Shown here: piece after piece, positions 6,420 through 11,952 of the stretch | Layout of the letters: every line of letters begins with the position of its first letter | Numbering within the stretch: position 1 is the first letter of the stretch | Made by a program: the position numbers and the translations under genes | Source: a virus | Direction: 5' to 3' (one strand) | Length of the DNA stretch: 29,939 nt | IMG/VR virus record: IMGVR_UViG_3300025009_000315 | Coordinates: 1 to 29,939 of that record | The notes under the pieces: model-generated | Database searches by the model: none | What the model was told of the DNA's origin: nothing | Seen by the model: the letters and a program-made list of their open reading frames with translations, nothing else

Positions 6420-6457
6420 GGGTATTCTACACCCTAGTTACTTGTTTGTCAATACCC
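6420..6457 (-). promoter_or_regulatory. Promoter flanked by a 7-bp inverted repeat (possible operator)
   Basis: TTGACA (6452-6447), a 17-bp spacer and TAGAAT (6429-6424) form a near-consensus leftward promoter. A perfect inverted repeat, GGGTATT (6420-6426) and AATACCC (6451-6457), overlaps the two elements with half-site centres 31 bp apart. It lies in the 3' end of the small HTH gene, an obvious candidate to bind it. Confidence 0.65.
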
Positions 6458-6617
6458 CTAATAACCGTTGGTAGAACGCTTCCGTTGCAACCCTTTTACC
6501 CGATCTAAGCAGGGATATGTACGAGTGGTCACACCCTACAAGCCGGGCTATTTCGTATGCTGACATCTTGTTATCAAGTATGTCTGATTCAAATATTGTT
6601 TCTTTGCGGTATTTCAT
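6438..6617 (-). CDS. Small helix-turn-helix regulator (Cro/XRE-like, 59 aa)
   Basis: The 59-residue product reads MKYRKETIFESDILDN and then KMSAYEIARLVGCDHSYISL and LRSGKRVATEAFYQR. Residues 18-45 match the HTH pattern (SAxEIAxLVGxxxSYISxLxxGxR) of minimal Cro or phage-repressor-like proteins. Its start overlaps the nuclease stop as ATGA, so it is the last gene of the methyltransferase-nuclease operon. Its 3' end contains the next promoter, which invites autoregulation or local regulation. Confidence 0.7.
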   Translation of the reverse strand: MKYRKETIFESDILDNKMSAYEIARLVGCDHSYISLLRSGKRVATEAFYQRLLGVLTNK

Positions 6618-6985
6618 ATCTTTTTAAAACTATCTAGCTTATAAATACGCCGGGGTTTTTCTCCGTGAGTGTCGAAATATTCCCCTTCTTCTAACACAGA
6701 AAGCAGTTGATAAAAGATTTCGTCCGTTTCTTTATCAAAAATATATAAGTAACACTTGATACCTGTTTCCTTTTCAAACTGTAACCTGCGGGCAACTTGC
6801 CATCTAGGAAGTCCGTGACCGTCAAAGGGTGGTGATAAAAACCGGGCTTGGTGTTTACACTCAAACAAACACCACTCCCCATCTTTCTTTCCTATAGTAT
6901 CGGGTTGAAATACTTCCCACCCATCGTCTTTTAAGAGTTTTAAAAGCTTTTGTTCACCTTCTATCCCTTCTATTTGTATTCCCAT
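6614..6985 (-). CDS. PD-(D/E)XK nuclease-like protein (123 aa)
   Basis: I place the start at ATG 6985, which shares one base with the methyltransferase stop (TGATG) and has GAGGT upstream; an ATG at 7012 is less likely. The product contains EGEQKLLKLLKDDGWEVFQ, then PDTIG (Asp29), FECKHQ (Glu42, Lys44) and RWQVARR (Gln63), the order of a small PD-(D/E)XK fold. It could be a resolvase-like or restriction-like enzyme. Direct coupling to an adenine methyltransferase makes a restriction or self-protection pair worth considering. Confidence 0.72.
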   Translation of the reverse strand: MGIQIEGIEGEQKLLKLLKDDGWEVFQPDTIGKKDGEWCLFECKHQARFLSPPFDGHGLPRWQVARRLQFEKETGIKCYLYIFDKETDEIFYQLLSVLEEGEYFDTHGEKPRRIYKLDSFKKI

Positions 6986-7854
6986 CAGACCTCGTTCCCC
7001 CACGATGACCAACCTTCCCTAGTATTTCTAGCAAAAAGTTCCACCTTACTTCCTAAGGTTCTGTCTTCAATATATTGATACATAATATCCGGTTTTTTGG
7101 AGTGTTCCCGTTTGGCTTCCGTAAAGACTGTGGGGATATAATCACCTTCCTGCTTAATAACCTTGCTTAAGATACCTTTATACCCTACAAGTAAAAGTTC
7201 GGTTCTTCGGTGGAACCCGTTGGAACTCCAACCCCCCACCTTGTCCCACGTTATTGTTATGTGGTACTTAAACCCCCAAAATTCCAACAAACGCAAGGCT
7301 TCGGGAAGGGTACTTAACGTAGACCAAAGAAACAAAACACAGTCTTCCGCCGAGATGCTTTTTACGTCTAGTTCCATAAGCTGTTGTTCGGTCATGGTTG
7401 GGTACTTATCTTCTAGAGGACTTTCCCACTTTTCCAAAACAAACGAACCTATATCCCACGGAGGATCCGCATAAATAACGTTATATTTACCTTCTATTAG
7501 TGGCAACGCTTGCGGGGTTTCTTTTTGTGCGGGTAGGTATTTTGTAACGAGTTTGTTCCATGTGATATTTTTTCCTTCCGGGATATCGTTTATATTGGGG
7601 TATTTTTCGTGAAGTTGTACCGCCCTGTAAACATCCCGATGCCCTACCCCGATGTTCTTTGACAGGTCTGTCAGGGAACTTTCGTTTCCTTTAGCGTATT
7701 TTTTGAAATTTTCATCTTCCCGGATTCTTTGCCCAAGTTCCCAATAACCCTGAACCAGCGCCCACCTAGATGTAAAAACCGCTTCCGTAACTATTGCCTT
7801 GCAGTCTTCCACTAAAAGGTCGTACCACTCCTGAATTTTCGCTAAATCCCTCAT
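6985..7854 (-). CDS. MT-A70 family adenine methyltransferase with DUF1016-like N-terminus
   Basis: This 289-residue protein has two parts. Residues 1-110 (WALVQGYWELGQRIRE, SSLTDLSKNIGVGHRDVYRA) resemble the DUF1016/YhcG N-terminal DNA-associated domain. Residues 120-285 are an MT-A70 methyltransferase with the catalytic DPPW at 130-133, YPTMTEQQLMELD and FLWSTLSTLPEAL. MT-A70 enzymes of phages methylate adenine N6 in DNA, often for protection from host restriction. The start overlaps the preceding 39-codon frame as ATGA. Confidence 0.9.
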   Translation of the reverse strand: MRDLAKIQEWYDLLVEDCKAIVTEAVFTSRWALVQGYWELGQRIREDENFKKYAKGNESSLTDLSKNIGVGHRDVYRAVQLHEKYPNINDIPEGKNITWNKLVTKYLPAQKETPQALPLIEGKYNVIYADPPWDIGSFVLEKWESPLEDKYPTMTEQQLMELDVKSISAEDCVLFLWSTLSTLPEALRLLEFWGFKYHITITWDKVGGWSSNGFHRRTELLLVGYKGILSKVIKQEGDYIPTVFTEAKREHSKKPDIMYQYIEDRTLGSKVELFARNTREGWSSWGNEV

Positions 7855-7970
7855 CTTTTCCTCCCGACCCGGGTTTCAATCATATTCATCCCGAACACCC
7901 ACGCACCAAAAGCTATCCAATCTTCAAAAAGCTTTATTCTAATTGCCGTCCAAAGGCTTATATTTTTAAT
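7851..7970 (-). CDS. Possible 39-aa protein with ATT start
   Basis: A frame ending TGA at 7851 overlaps the methyltransferase start as ATGA and reads NISLWTAIRIKLFEDWIAFG then AWVFGMNMIETRVGRKR. It has no ATG, GTG or TTG start upstream of the sequence that looks coding. An ATT at 7970 has AAGGGA about 4 nt upstream and overlaps the previous gene by 13 nt. An internal ATG start would leave only a short tail. The hydrophobic core could be one membrane helix. The start is uncertain. Confidence 0.4.
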   Translation of the reverse strand: MKNISLWTAIRIKLFEDWIAFGAWVFGMNMIETRVGRKR

Positions 7971-8113
7971 ATTTCCCTTTCCACATACTCAAGGATCCAA
8001 TCAACGCGTTGGAACCCCTTTCTTGTTCGCCCATTTTTTTTCAAAGAAATACGTTCGTAATCTTTTAAGATTTTATAAAGTTTATGTAAACAAAGTGGGT
8101 CTATTTGGCTCAT
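7958..8113 (-). CDS. Small basic hypothetical protein (51 aa)
   Basis: The frame from ATG 8113 to TAA 7958 begins MSQIDPLCLHKLYKILKDYE and ends in RVDWILEYVEREILKI. It has GGAAG upstream and overlaps the preceding gene by 32 nt. Composition (Lys, Leu, Glu, aromatic) suggests a folded helical protein. It lies in the leftward operon ahead of the methyltransferase. Function unknown. Confidence 0.55.
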   Translation of the reverse strand: MSQIDPLCLHKLYKILKDYERISLKKNGRTRKGFQRVDWILEYVEREILKI

Positions 8114-8291
8114 ATACACTTCCGTCGAATATTTTTAATACGTCGTCAGTGTACACCTTGTCGTCCGTCTTGTCAACGCCCGATTTAAAATACCGTTCGG
8201 AATACTGCTTCATAAGGGAGCCTAATTGTTCCGGCGTACATCTTCCGATCATCTTTTGTATTTTCCTAAAATCTGACTGTTGCTCGGTCAT
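8082..8291 (-). CDS. Hypothetical protein (69 aa), first gene of the leftward operon
   Basis: ATG 8291 has AAAGGA at ideal spacing. The product (MTEQQSDFRKIQKMIGRCTP, ... LGSLMKQYSERYF, ... DDVLKIFDGS) is helical and charged. It is the first protein gene after the face-to-face promoter region and a leader of nearly 380 nt. It could be an early regulatory or anti-host protein, but nothing in the sequence identifies it. Confidence 0.6.
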   Translation of the reverse strand: MTEQQSDFRKIQKMIGRCTPEQLGSLMKQYSERYFKSGVDKTDDKVYTDDVLKIFDGSVYEPNRPTLFT

Positions 8292-8304
8292 ACGTCCTTT
8301 CTAC

Positions 8305-8502
8305 CTATTCGGTTACAGGTGGGTTAGTACCTCGTTTAAGATACCTAATTATTTACGGCGGTTTCCGTTTTTTCCCGGTACCGTATCAGTCAACCTATCA
8401 GTTCGTGTGTCTTTAACTCGCACGAAGGGACACGACTTGTTTGACGTGAGTGGCTGTGTCCTTTAGTTCTACTTTGTTGGGTCTTCGTCTATTCGGTTAC
8501 AG
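8305..8502. repeat. Two 14-bp direct repeats in the intergenic region
   Basis: CTATTCGGTTACAG occurs at 8305-8318 and again at 8489-8502, 184 bp apart and in the same orientation. The first copy is 14 nt from the first gene's start. They could be protein-binding sites, iterons or remnants of a duplication. The rest of the sequence between them is not repeated. Confidence 0.6.
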
Positions 8503-8620
8503 TTCGGTGTAGTGTGGTTACTTTTTTTGAGTGCCGACCACTTTCAACCTCCGCACTTACAAAACTAGCCCCCCAACCGAAGTCAGGGAGCTAGTTCTGT
8601 CCACCACGTTATCACTCAAG

Positions 8621-8649
8621 TTGACAAGGTGATAGTCGTTCGCTATAAT
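8621..8649 (+). promoter_or_regulatory. Perfect-consensus rightward promoter
   Basis: TTGACA (8621-8626), a 17-bp spacer and TATAAT (8644-8649) match the sigma70 consensus at all twelve positions. It is the only convincing plus-strand promoter in the window. No gene of note lies in front of it until an intrinsic terminator 260 nt away. Confidence 0.85.
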
Positions 8650-8675
8650 ATATATAGTTTTTTTCATCAAAGACT

Positions 8676-8704
8676 AATATACGCGCCGACGTTAAACGTG
8701 TCAA
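8676..8704 (-). promoter_or_regulatory. Leftward promoter facing the rightward one
   Basis: TTGACA (8704-8699), a 17-bp spacer and TATATT (8681-8676) form a strong leftward promoter. Its expected start (about 8669) lies 13 bp beyond the expected rightward start (about 8656), so the two polymerases would collide. It should drive the leader and the operon ending in the methyltransferase, nuclease and HTH genes. Confidence 0.7.
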
Positions 8705-8869
8705 GAAGAATCCGCTTTCGGGCGGATTTACTTGTTATTAAAGGAAAAATACAGCCCGCAGAAGAATCCGCAGGCCGGGATGCTATACAATTGAAAGTAG
8801 CCTAGCGAAGAAGTCGTTAGACGTGCTAGTGACTCTGTATAACTGTCCAAACTTATTATTTCAAATTTC

Positions 8870-8911
8870 GGGGGTAAATCAATATGCTAATACATGACTT
8901 ACCCCCTTTTT
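8870..8911 (+). terminator. Intrinsic terminator of the ncRNA
   Basis: GGGGGTAA (8870-8877) pairs perfectly with TTACCCCC (8899-8906) and is followed by five T residues (8907-8911). The 21-nt loop is longer than usual. The opposite strand has no T-run after the stem, so this serves rightward transcription. It ends 1 nt before the stop of the metallophosphoesterase gene. Confidence 0.8.
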
Positions 8912-8912
8912 A

Positions 8913-9743
8913 CTAAAAATCCAGTTTCACGGGAACATAGAAAGGTATCCACTCAGTCTTGATTCCCAAAAGCCCCGAAGCGTCCGTCCTCACTTCGCAG
9001 ATGAGCCCACCCATATCAGGTGATAAACCCAGGCGCGTGAGAAAAGGAGTTTGGCTTTGGAATGCCCCCATGGAAAACGCTTCAATATTCCTATAGTGTG
9101 GGATGTGACATTGAGTGTGCCAGTGACCGACAAACAGTGCGTGCGGCTTCACTTCTGGGGAAAATTGCTCACAGATTTTTTGCAACTTGTAGGACCTTGC
9201 GTATGCAACGCCCCCCGCAGAATGCATTAGAGCAATTTTTAATCCCGCCAAGTGAATAAAAGCAAGATAATCTCCGAGGTATTCCATGTCCTCGCGTTCT
9301 TCGCAGATGGCTTTGACTATGTTGTAGCCATCCGTTTTCCAGAAGCTTTCGTCATGGTTCCCAAGAATTACTTTGGTTTTGATGCCTTCAATCTTGGGAT
9401 AGTTTGCAACGACATACTCCCGTTGAGCATCTGCTCCGTGGAGGAATAATTCATACTCTTGGCCTTTGTAGACCTTGGAACCATCCACGAGGTCGCCGCA
9501 GTGCAGGACAAGTTCAATTCCACGTTTCTTACACAGCTTGTAGAAGCTGTGAAGGTGTGTGAGTTGCTGATATTTGGAACCGATTTGGGTGCAGGAAATA
9601 ACTGCGAATTGATAGGTATTTCCCTTCAGCTTGGTCAGGTCGAACTTAAAAGTTTTTCCCGACACCGCAGGAGGGACTTTCGATACGAAATATCCTCTTG
9701 TTTTTAACTCTTCAATTAGTTGGGCATTCGTTAACTTCTCCAT
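8913..9743 (-). CDS. Calcineurin-like metallophosphoesterase with altered motif I
   Basis: I use ATG 9743, which has GGAG 6 nt upstream, giving 276 residues. Motifs follow the phosphoesterase order: HCGDLVDG (Asp84), ILGNHDE (Asn129, His130, Asp131), LMHSAGG (His174) and GHWH (206-209). The first motif, normally D-x-H, reads SCTQIGSKYQQLTHL, so both metal ligands are replaced (Cys51, Gln53). The surrounding GSKYQQLTHL, FLHGADAQ and SYKLQK segments are typical of a phage phosphoesterase family. Fold assignment is firm; activity is in doubt. Confidence 0.88.
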   Translation of the reverse strand: MEKLTNAQLIEELKTRGYFVSKVPPAVSGKTFKFDLTKLKGNTYQFAVISCTQIGSKYQQLTHLHSFYKLCKKRGIELVLHCGDLVDGSKVYKGQEYELFLHGADAQREYVVANYPKIEGIKTKVILGNHDESFWKTDGYNIVKAICEEREDMEYLGDYLAFIHLAGLKIALMHSAGGVAYARSYKLQKICEQFSPEVKPHALFVGHWHTQCHIPHYRNIEAFSMGAFQSQTPFLTRLGLSPDMGGLICEVRTDASGLLGIKTEWIPFYVPVKLDF

Positions 9744-9753
9744 GACATCTCCG

Positions 9754-9939
9754 CTATAGTACTGTGTAGTGAGTCGCAACGAGTGTGTATTTCACACAGT
9801 TTAGGTATTCGTCTTGGTGCATATTTGCCAAGGCCCTATCCTGTGCAGACTGCAGACAGGTCGAGACACCGTAGAAGAAATAAATTTCTTCCCCTAACAT
9901 AACTTCGAGCGTAACTGCGAAAACCACAATATTACCCAC
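9754..9939 (-). CDS. Small hypothetical protein (61 aa, GTG start)
   Basis: A GTG at 9939 preceded by AAGGAGGAGAG opens a 61-codon frame (VGNIVVFAVTLEVMLGEEIY...). The ribosome site is the main support. The N-terminus is hydrophobic for about 15 residues; the remainder is polar (STCLQSAQDRALANMHQDEY). It lies 10 nt upstream of the phosphoesterase start. Not recognised. Confidence 0.55.
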   Translation of the reverse strand: MGNIVVFAVTLEVMLGEEIYFFYGVSTCLQSAQDRALANMHQDEYLNCVKYTLVATHYTVL

Positions 9940-9948
9940 CTCTCCTCC

Positions 9949-10158
9949 TTATTGGTTCGCACTCCTCATAACACACACGGCAGAAAACTCCCACCTAGTT
10001 AAATCAACGCCTTTGGAACGGGCGTAATTTATTAACCCTATGGAATTTTCTACATCCCATGCGTCGGCTTCGGCGTCTTCTGCAGTAAAATGCTTTATAA
10101 CGCCGTCAACGTGGCACTCTTCATTACCGCACACAAATACCATTCTCCACCAATACAC
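9949..10158 (-). CDS. Small hypothetical protein (69 aa, GTG start)
   Basis: GTG 10158 has AGGAGG 6 nt upstream. The product starts MYWWRMVFVCGNEECHVDGV and continues with an acidic helical stretch (FTAEDAEADAWDVENSI) and WEFSAVCVMRSANQ. The two close Cys residues could bind a metal. It ends 9 nt before the next GTG start, so the two are likely co-transcribed. Function unknown. Confidence 0.6.
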   Translation of the reverse strand: MYWWRMVFVCGNEECHVDGVIKHFTAEDAEADAWDVENSIGLINYARSKGVDLTRWEFSAVCVMRSANQ

Positions 10159-10195
10159 TTCACACCTCCTGTGTTGTCAACGTACCTTTCCTAAA

Positions 10196-10288
10196 CTACT
10201 TCCTCTTATTTGAGGGTTTCATCGTCTTTTTTTTCTTTGTCTTTTCCATCTCTCTTGTCATCATTCTTGTCATCTTCTTATTCATCAT
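10196..10288 (-). CDS. Very small, highly basic peptide (30 aa)
   Basis: ATG 10288 follows AAAGGAG and the frame ends TAG at 10196. The peptide is almost only Met, Lys, Thr and Arg (MMNKKMTRMMTREMEKTKKK...). It could be a nucleic-acid-binding tail or a chance frame in purine-rich DNA. The good ribosome site and fit to an otherwise empty gap argue for a gene. Confidence 0.4.
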   Translation of the reverse strand: MMNKKMTRMMTREMEKTKKKKTMKPSNKRK

Positions 10289-10309
10289 AGAAAATTCTCC
10301 TTTAAATAA

Positions 10310-10522
10310 TTACTTTATGGCGTTAATACGAGTCTTTATTTGAACAACGAAAACAAGTAACAAGTTCGCGACGGATACTTTCGCGAATGTTATAAGGTCT
10401 AAAGATTTGGTTCCTAAAAGTGCAGACGATAACTCGTTTAAAAGCCCCGCACCGATTAGATAGGTCGATACTTTTATCTCCTTGGGGAGTTTTCCCCACA
10501 ATTCTTTGATTTTTTCAAGCAT
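10310..10522 (-). CDS. Small membrane protein, candidate holin
   Basis: This 70-residue protein has an amphipathic start (MLEKIKELWGKLPKEIK) and then two hydrophobic stretches at about 18-36 and 43-62, ending in KTRINAIK. Two membrane segments, small size and a basic tail fit class II holins. Its ATG shares one base with the amidase stop (TAATG), so the two are translationally linked. Holin function is inferred from context. Confidence 0.6.
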   Translation of the reverse strand: MLEKIKELWGKLPKEIKVSTYLIGAGLLNELSSALLGTKSLDLITFAKVSVANLLLVFVVQIKTRINAIK

Positions 10523-11334
10523 TAATTACCACCTCCCCATCTTCTAAACATTTCATTAAACAACGCTCTAGTTTCGTAGATAAACTTCCCGTCCTTTTTG
10601 GCGTTAAGTGGGGTTACGTTTTCGGAAAGTGCTTTTTCTAAGGTTATTATTCTGGCGTTTGCTGTTTCTAAGTTCTCTGTGGAGGTTGTAAGTAATTTTT
10701 CCGCGTCCTTTGCTACTTTTTTCCATCTATCCCTCGAGTCTCGCACCCCATCTAGCTCTATGTTTAAAGCGTCTACGAGGTCCGTACACGCATTTTTTTC
10801 TCCAAGAGCAATAAGTAGGCCGTCGGAGATAGCACTCGCCACCCTACCCATCTCGTTGTGGAGGATTTCGTAGTCCCTAGGCTTTCTATTTCCAACTCCG
10901 CACTCGATTATGACGCAGGGAGTTTTAGGTGTTAGAGACGACCACATGTAATAACCTCTCGTGTTGGCGTTAGAGCGTTTAGGCATGTTTTTTATCCCCG
11001 TTCTATCGAAATAGGTCTCCGCGAGTACTGCAGCCATTCGTTGGGATTCTTTTGTTGCTAAATCCATTGTTGGGTCGGCAAAGTCCACAAATCCACCGGA
11101 ATCGTTGTAAATATCAGCATCGTAATGAACTGCTAAAAAGATGTCCCAATCGGTCTCTACTACCTTTGGATCTTCGTTGGCCTTTGAACCCGTTTGATAA
11201 ACCACCACCCCCGCGTTTTCGAGGAGCTTAGCTATCATAGGAACTATAGTTGTTGTCCACCTTTGTTCCCCGGGGGCACCTGTAGCTCCGGAAGTGATAC
11301 CCCCGTGTCCTGCCTGAAGTACTATTTGTTTCAT
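10522..11334 (-). CDS. N-acetylmuramoyl-L-alanine amidase (endolysin)
   Basis: This 270-residue protein has an Amidase_3 domain at 1-175 with LQAGHGG (His10), Glu23, LAVHYDAD (His70) and VIIECGVGN (Glu144). These are the two zinc His residues, zinc Glu and catalytic Glu of the family. Residues about 185-245 are a helical, coiled-coil-like tail in place of a known wall-binding repeat. It would cut the amide between muramic acid and the stem peptide at lysis. It overlaps the membrane protein upstream by ATGA and the candidate holin downstream by one base. Confidence 0.93.
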   Translation of the reverse strand: MKQIVLQAGHGGITSGATGAPGEQRWTTTIVPMIAKLLENAGVVVYQTGSKANEDPKVVETDWDIFLAVHYDADIYNDSGGFVDFADPTMDLATKESQRMAAVLAETYFDRTGIKNMPKRSNANTRGYYMWSSLTPKTPCVIIECGVGNRKPRDYEILHNEMGRVASAISDGLLIALGEKNACTDLVDALNIELDGVRDSRDRWKKVAKDAEKLLTTSTENLETANARIITLEKALSENVTPLNAKKDGKFIYETRALFNEMFRRWGGGN

Positions 11335-11669
11335 TTCTTAACCTCCAGTTTCTTGCCATCATCTCGAACCGACTCGAGACGAAACGCACGAATAGAGATA
11401 AACAACGGAATTAAGAAAACGGGTAGTGCTGTAGTAAGGTAAACGTGCGCCTCTGCATTTGTCATAAGTGCGAACGGTATAAAGGATTGGTATATCATAT
11501 CTAAACCTAGAAAAAGAAAGAAATAAGATAGTATGGAAATAATCTTAGTCGGTTTAAACTTGAAATACCCGTAGCGGTATAAGAAAAACGTTGCTAAGGA
11601 TTCTACGCCGACTAGCAGAAAAATAGGGATACGAAGAAGGGTTGCGTAGTACAGAATAGTTAGGAGCAT
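11331..11669 (-). CDS. Polytopic membrane protein (lysis cluster)
   Basis: The 112 residues hold three or four membrane segments (about 1-30, 44-65 and 78-95) and a charged C-terminus (DDGKKLEVKK). It lies between a XhlA-like protein and the amidase, with one-base spacing on one side and an ATGA junction on the other. A holin or antiholin role is plausible; no family motif is visible. Confidence 0.65.
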   Translation of the reverse strand: MLLTILYYATLLRIPIFLLVGVESLATFFLYRYGYFKFKPTKIISILSYFFLFLGLDMIYQSFIPFALMTNAEAHVYLTTALPVFLIPLFISIRAFRLESVRDDGKKLEVKK

Positions 11670-11670
11670 A

Positions 11671-11952
11671 CTATTTACCCAAAAAGGGCAAGAATTCTAA
11701 TACCCTTCCCGCACCCGCCAGTACGATTAGGGCCGATACTACGGCCACGATCACCCACTGCAATATTGATACAACGGACTTATTGGAAGAAATTAAATTC
11801 TTTATAGCCATATAATTGTCTCCTTCTTTTGTTGCGTGCAGGACGTTAAAATCATTAATATTTTGGAGAGCGTTTTTTACCCCCTCAAAGGCCTGTATAT
11901 TTCGTTCTTGTTGGTCTAGTATTATTTTAAACAACTCGTCTTTATTATTCAT
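11671..11952 (-). CDS. XhlA-like coiled-coil membrane protein
   Basis: The 93-residue protein has a helical, coiled-coil-like N-terminal part (1-60) and a single C-terminal membrane helix at about 64-90 (WVIVAVVSALIVLAGAG). Size and layout match haemolysin XhlA-type proteins, which act with holins in Gram-positive phages and PBSX-like elements. The gene abuts the LamG stop (TAAATG). Assignment rests on layout and context. Confidence 0.6.
   Translation of the reverse strand: MNNKDELFKIILDQQERNIQAFEGVKNALQNINDFNVLHATKEGDNYMAIKNLISSNKSVVSILQWVIVAVVSALIVLAGAGRVLEFLPFLGK

Larger units (their letters stand above)
8292..8669 (-). promoter_or_regulatory. Long structured leader of the leftward operon
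   Basis: If the promoter at 8676-8704 is active, its RNA begins near 8669 and has about 378 nt before the first sizeable gene. It holds a hairpin at 8563-8596 (AACTAGC/GCTAGTT plus an inner CCC/GGG) followed by TTTTG. It also holds a 9-bp imperfect hairpin around AAGGGACAC/GTGTCCTTT (about 8424-8463) and two 14-nt copies of one motif. A seven-codon frame (8541-8518, GTG start, GGAGG upstream) encodes MVGTQKK. These are marks of an attenuated or otherwise regulated leader. Confidence 0.5.
8656..8911 (+). ncRNA. Candidate structured ncRNA (~255 nt)
   Basis: The RNA would start near 8656 and end in the T-run at 8907-8911. No open frame longer than about 20 codons with a ribosome site is present on the plus strand. 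Visible pairings are CAAG/CTTG enclosing AATCCGC/GCGGATT (8702-8734), ATACAG/CTGTAT (8749-8754/8835-8840), CCCG/CGGG (8755-8758/8776-8779) and CTAGC/GCTAG (8802-8806/8825-8829). The last three form a plausible junction. The 12-mer AGAAGAATCCGC occurs twice (8704-8715, 8760-8771). I recognise no known RNA family. Confidence 0.7.

Noticed and set aside
8023-8466. 147-codon plus-strand frame
   Set aside because: It runs antisense through two well-supported small minus-strand genes and the leader, has no ribosome site and an implausible composition rich in Phe, Ser, Tyr and Cys.
8511-8528. Rightward terminator at the seven-T run
   Set aside because: No stable stem precedes the T-run; only a 5-bp pairing across it can be drawn.
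8656-8911. tmRNA or tRNA-like RNA
   Set aside because: A tag-like frame (GCAGAAGAATCC... to TAG) can be read, but there is no acceptor stem, T-loop sequence or CCA end, and the RNA ends in an intrinsic terminator.
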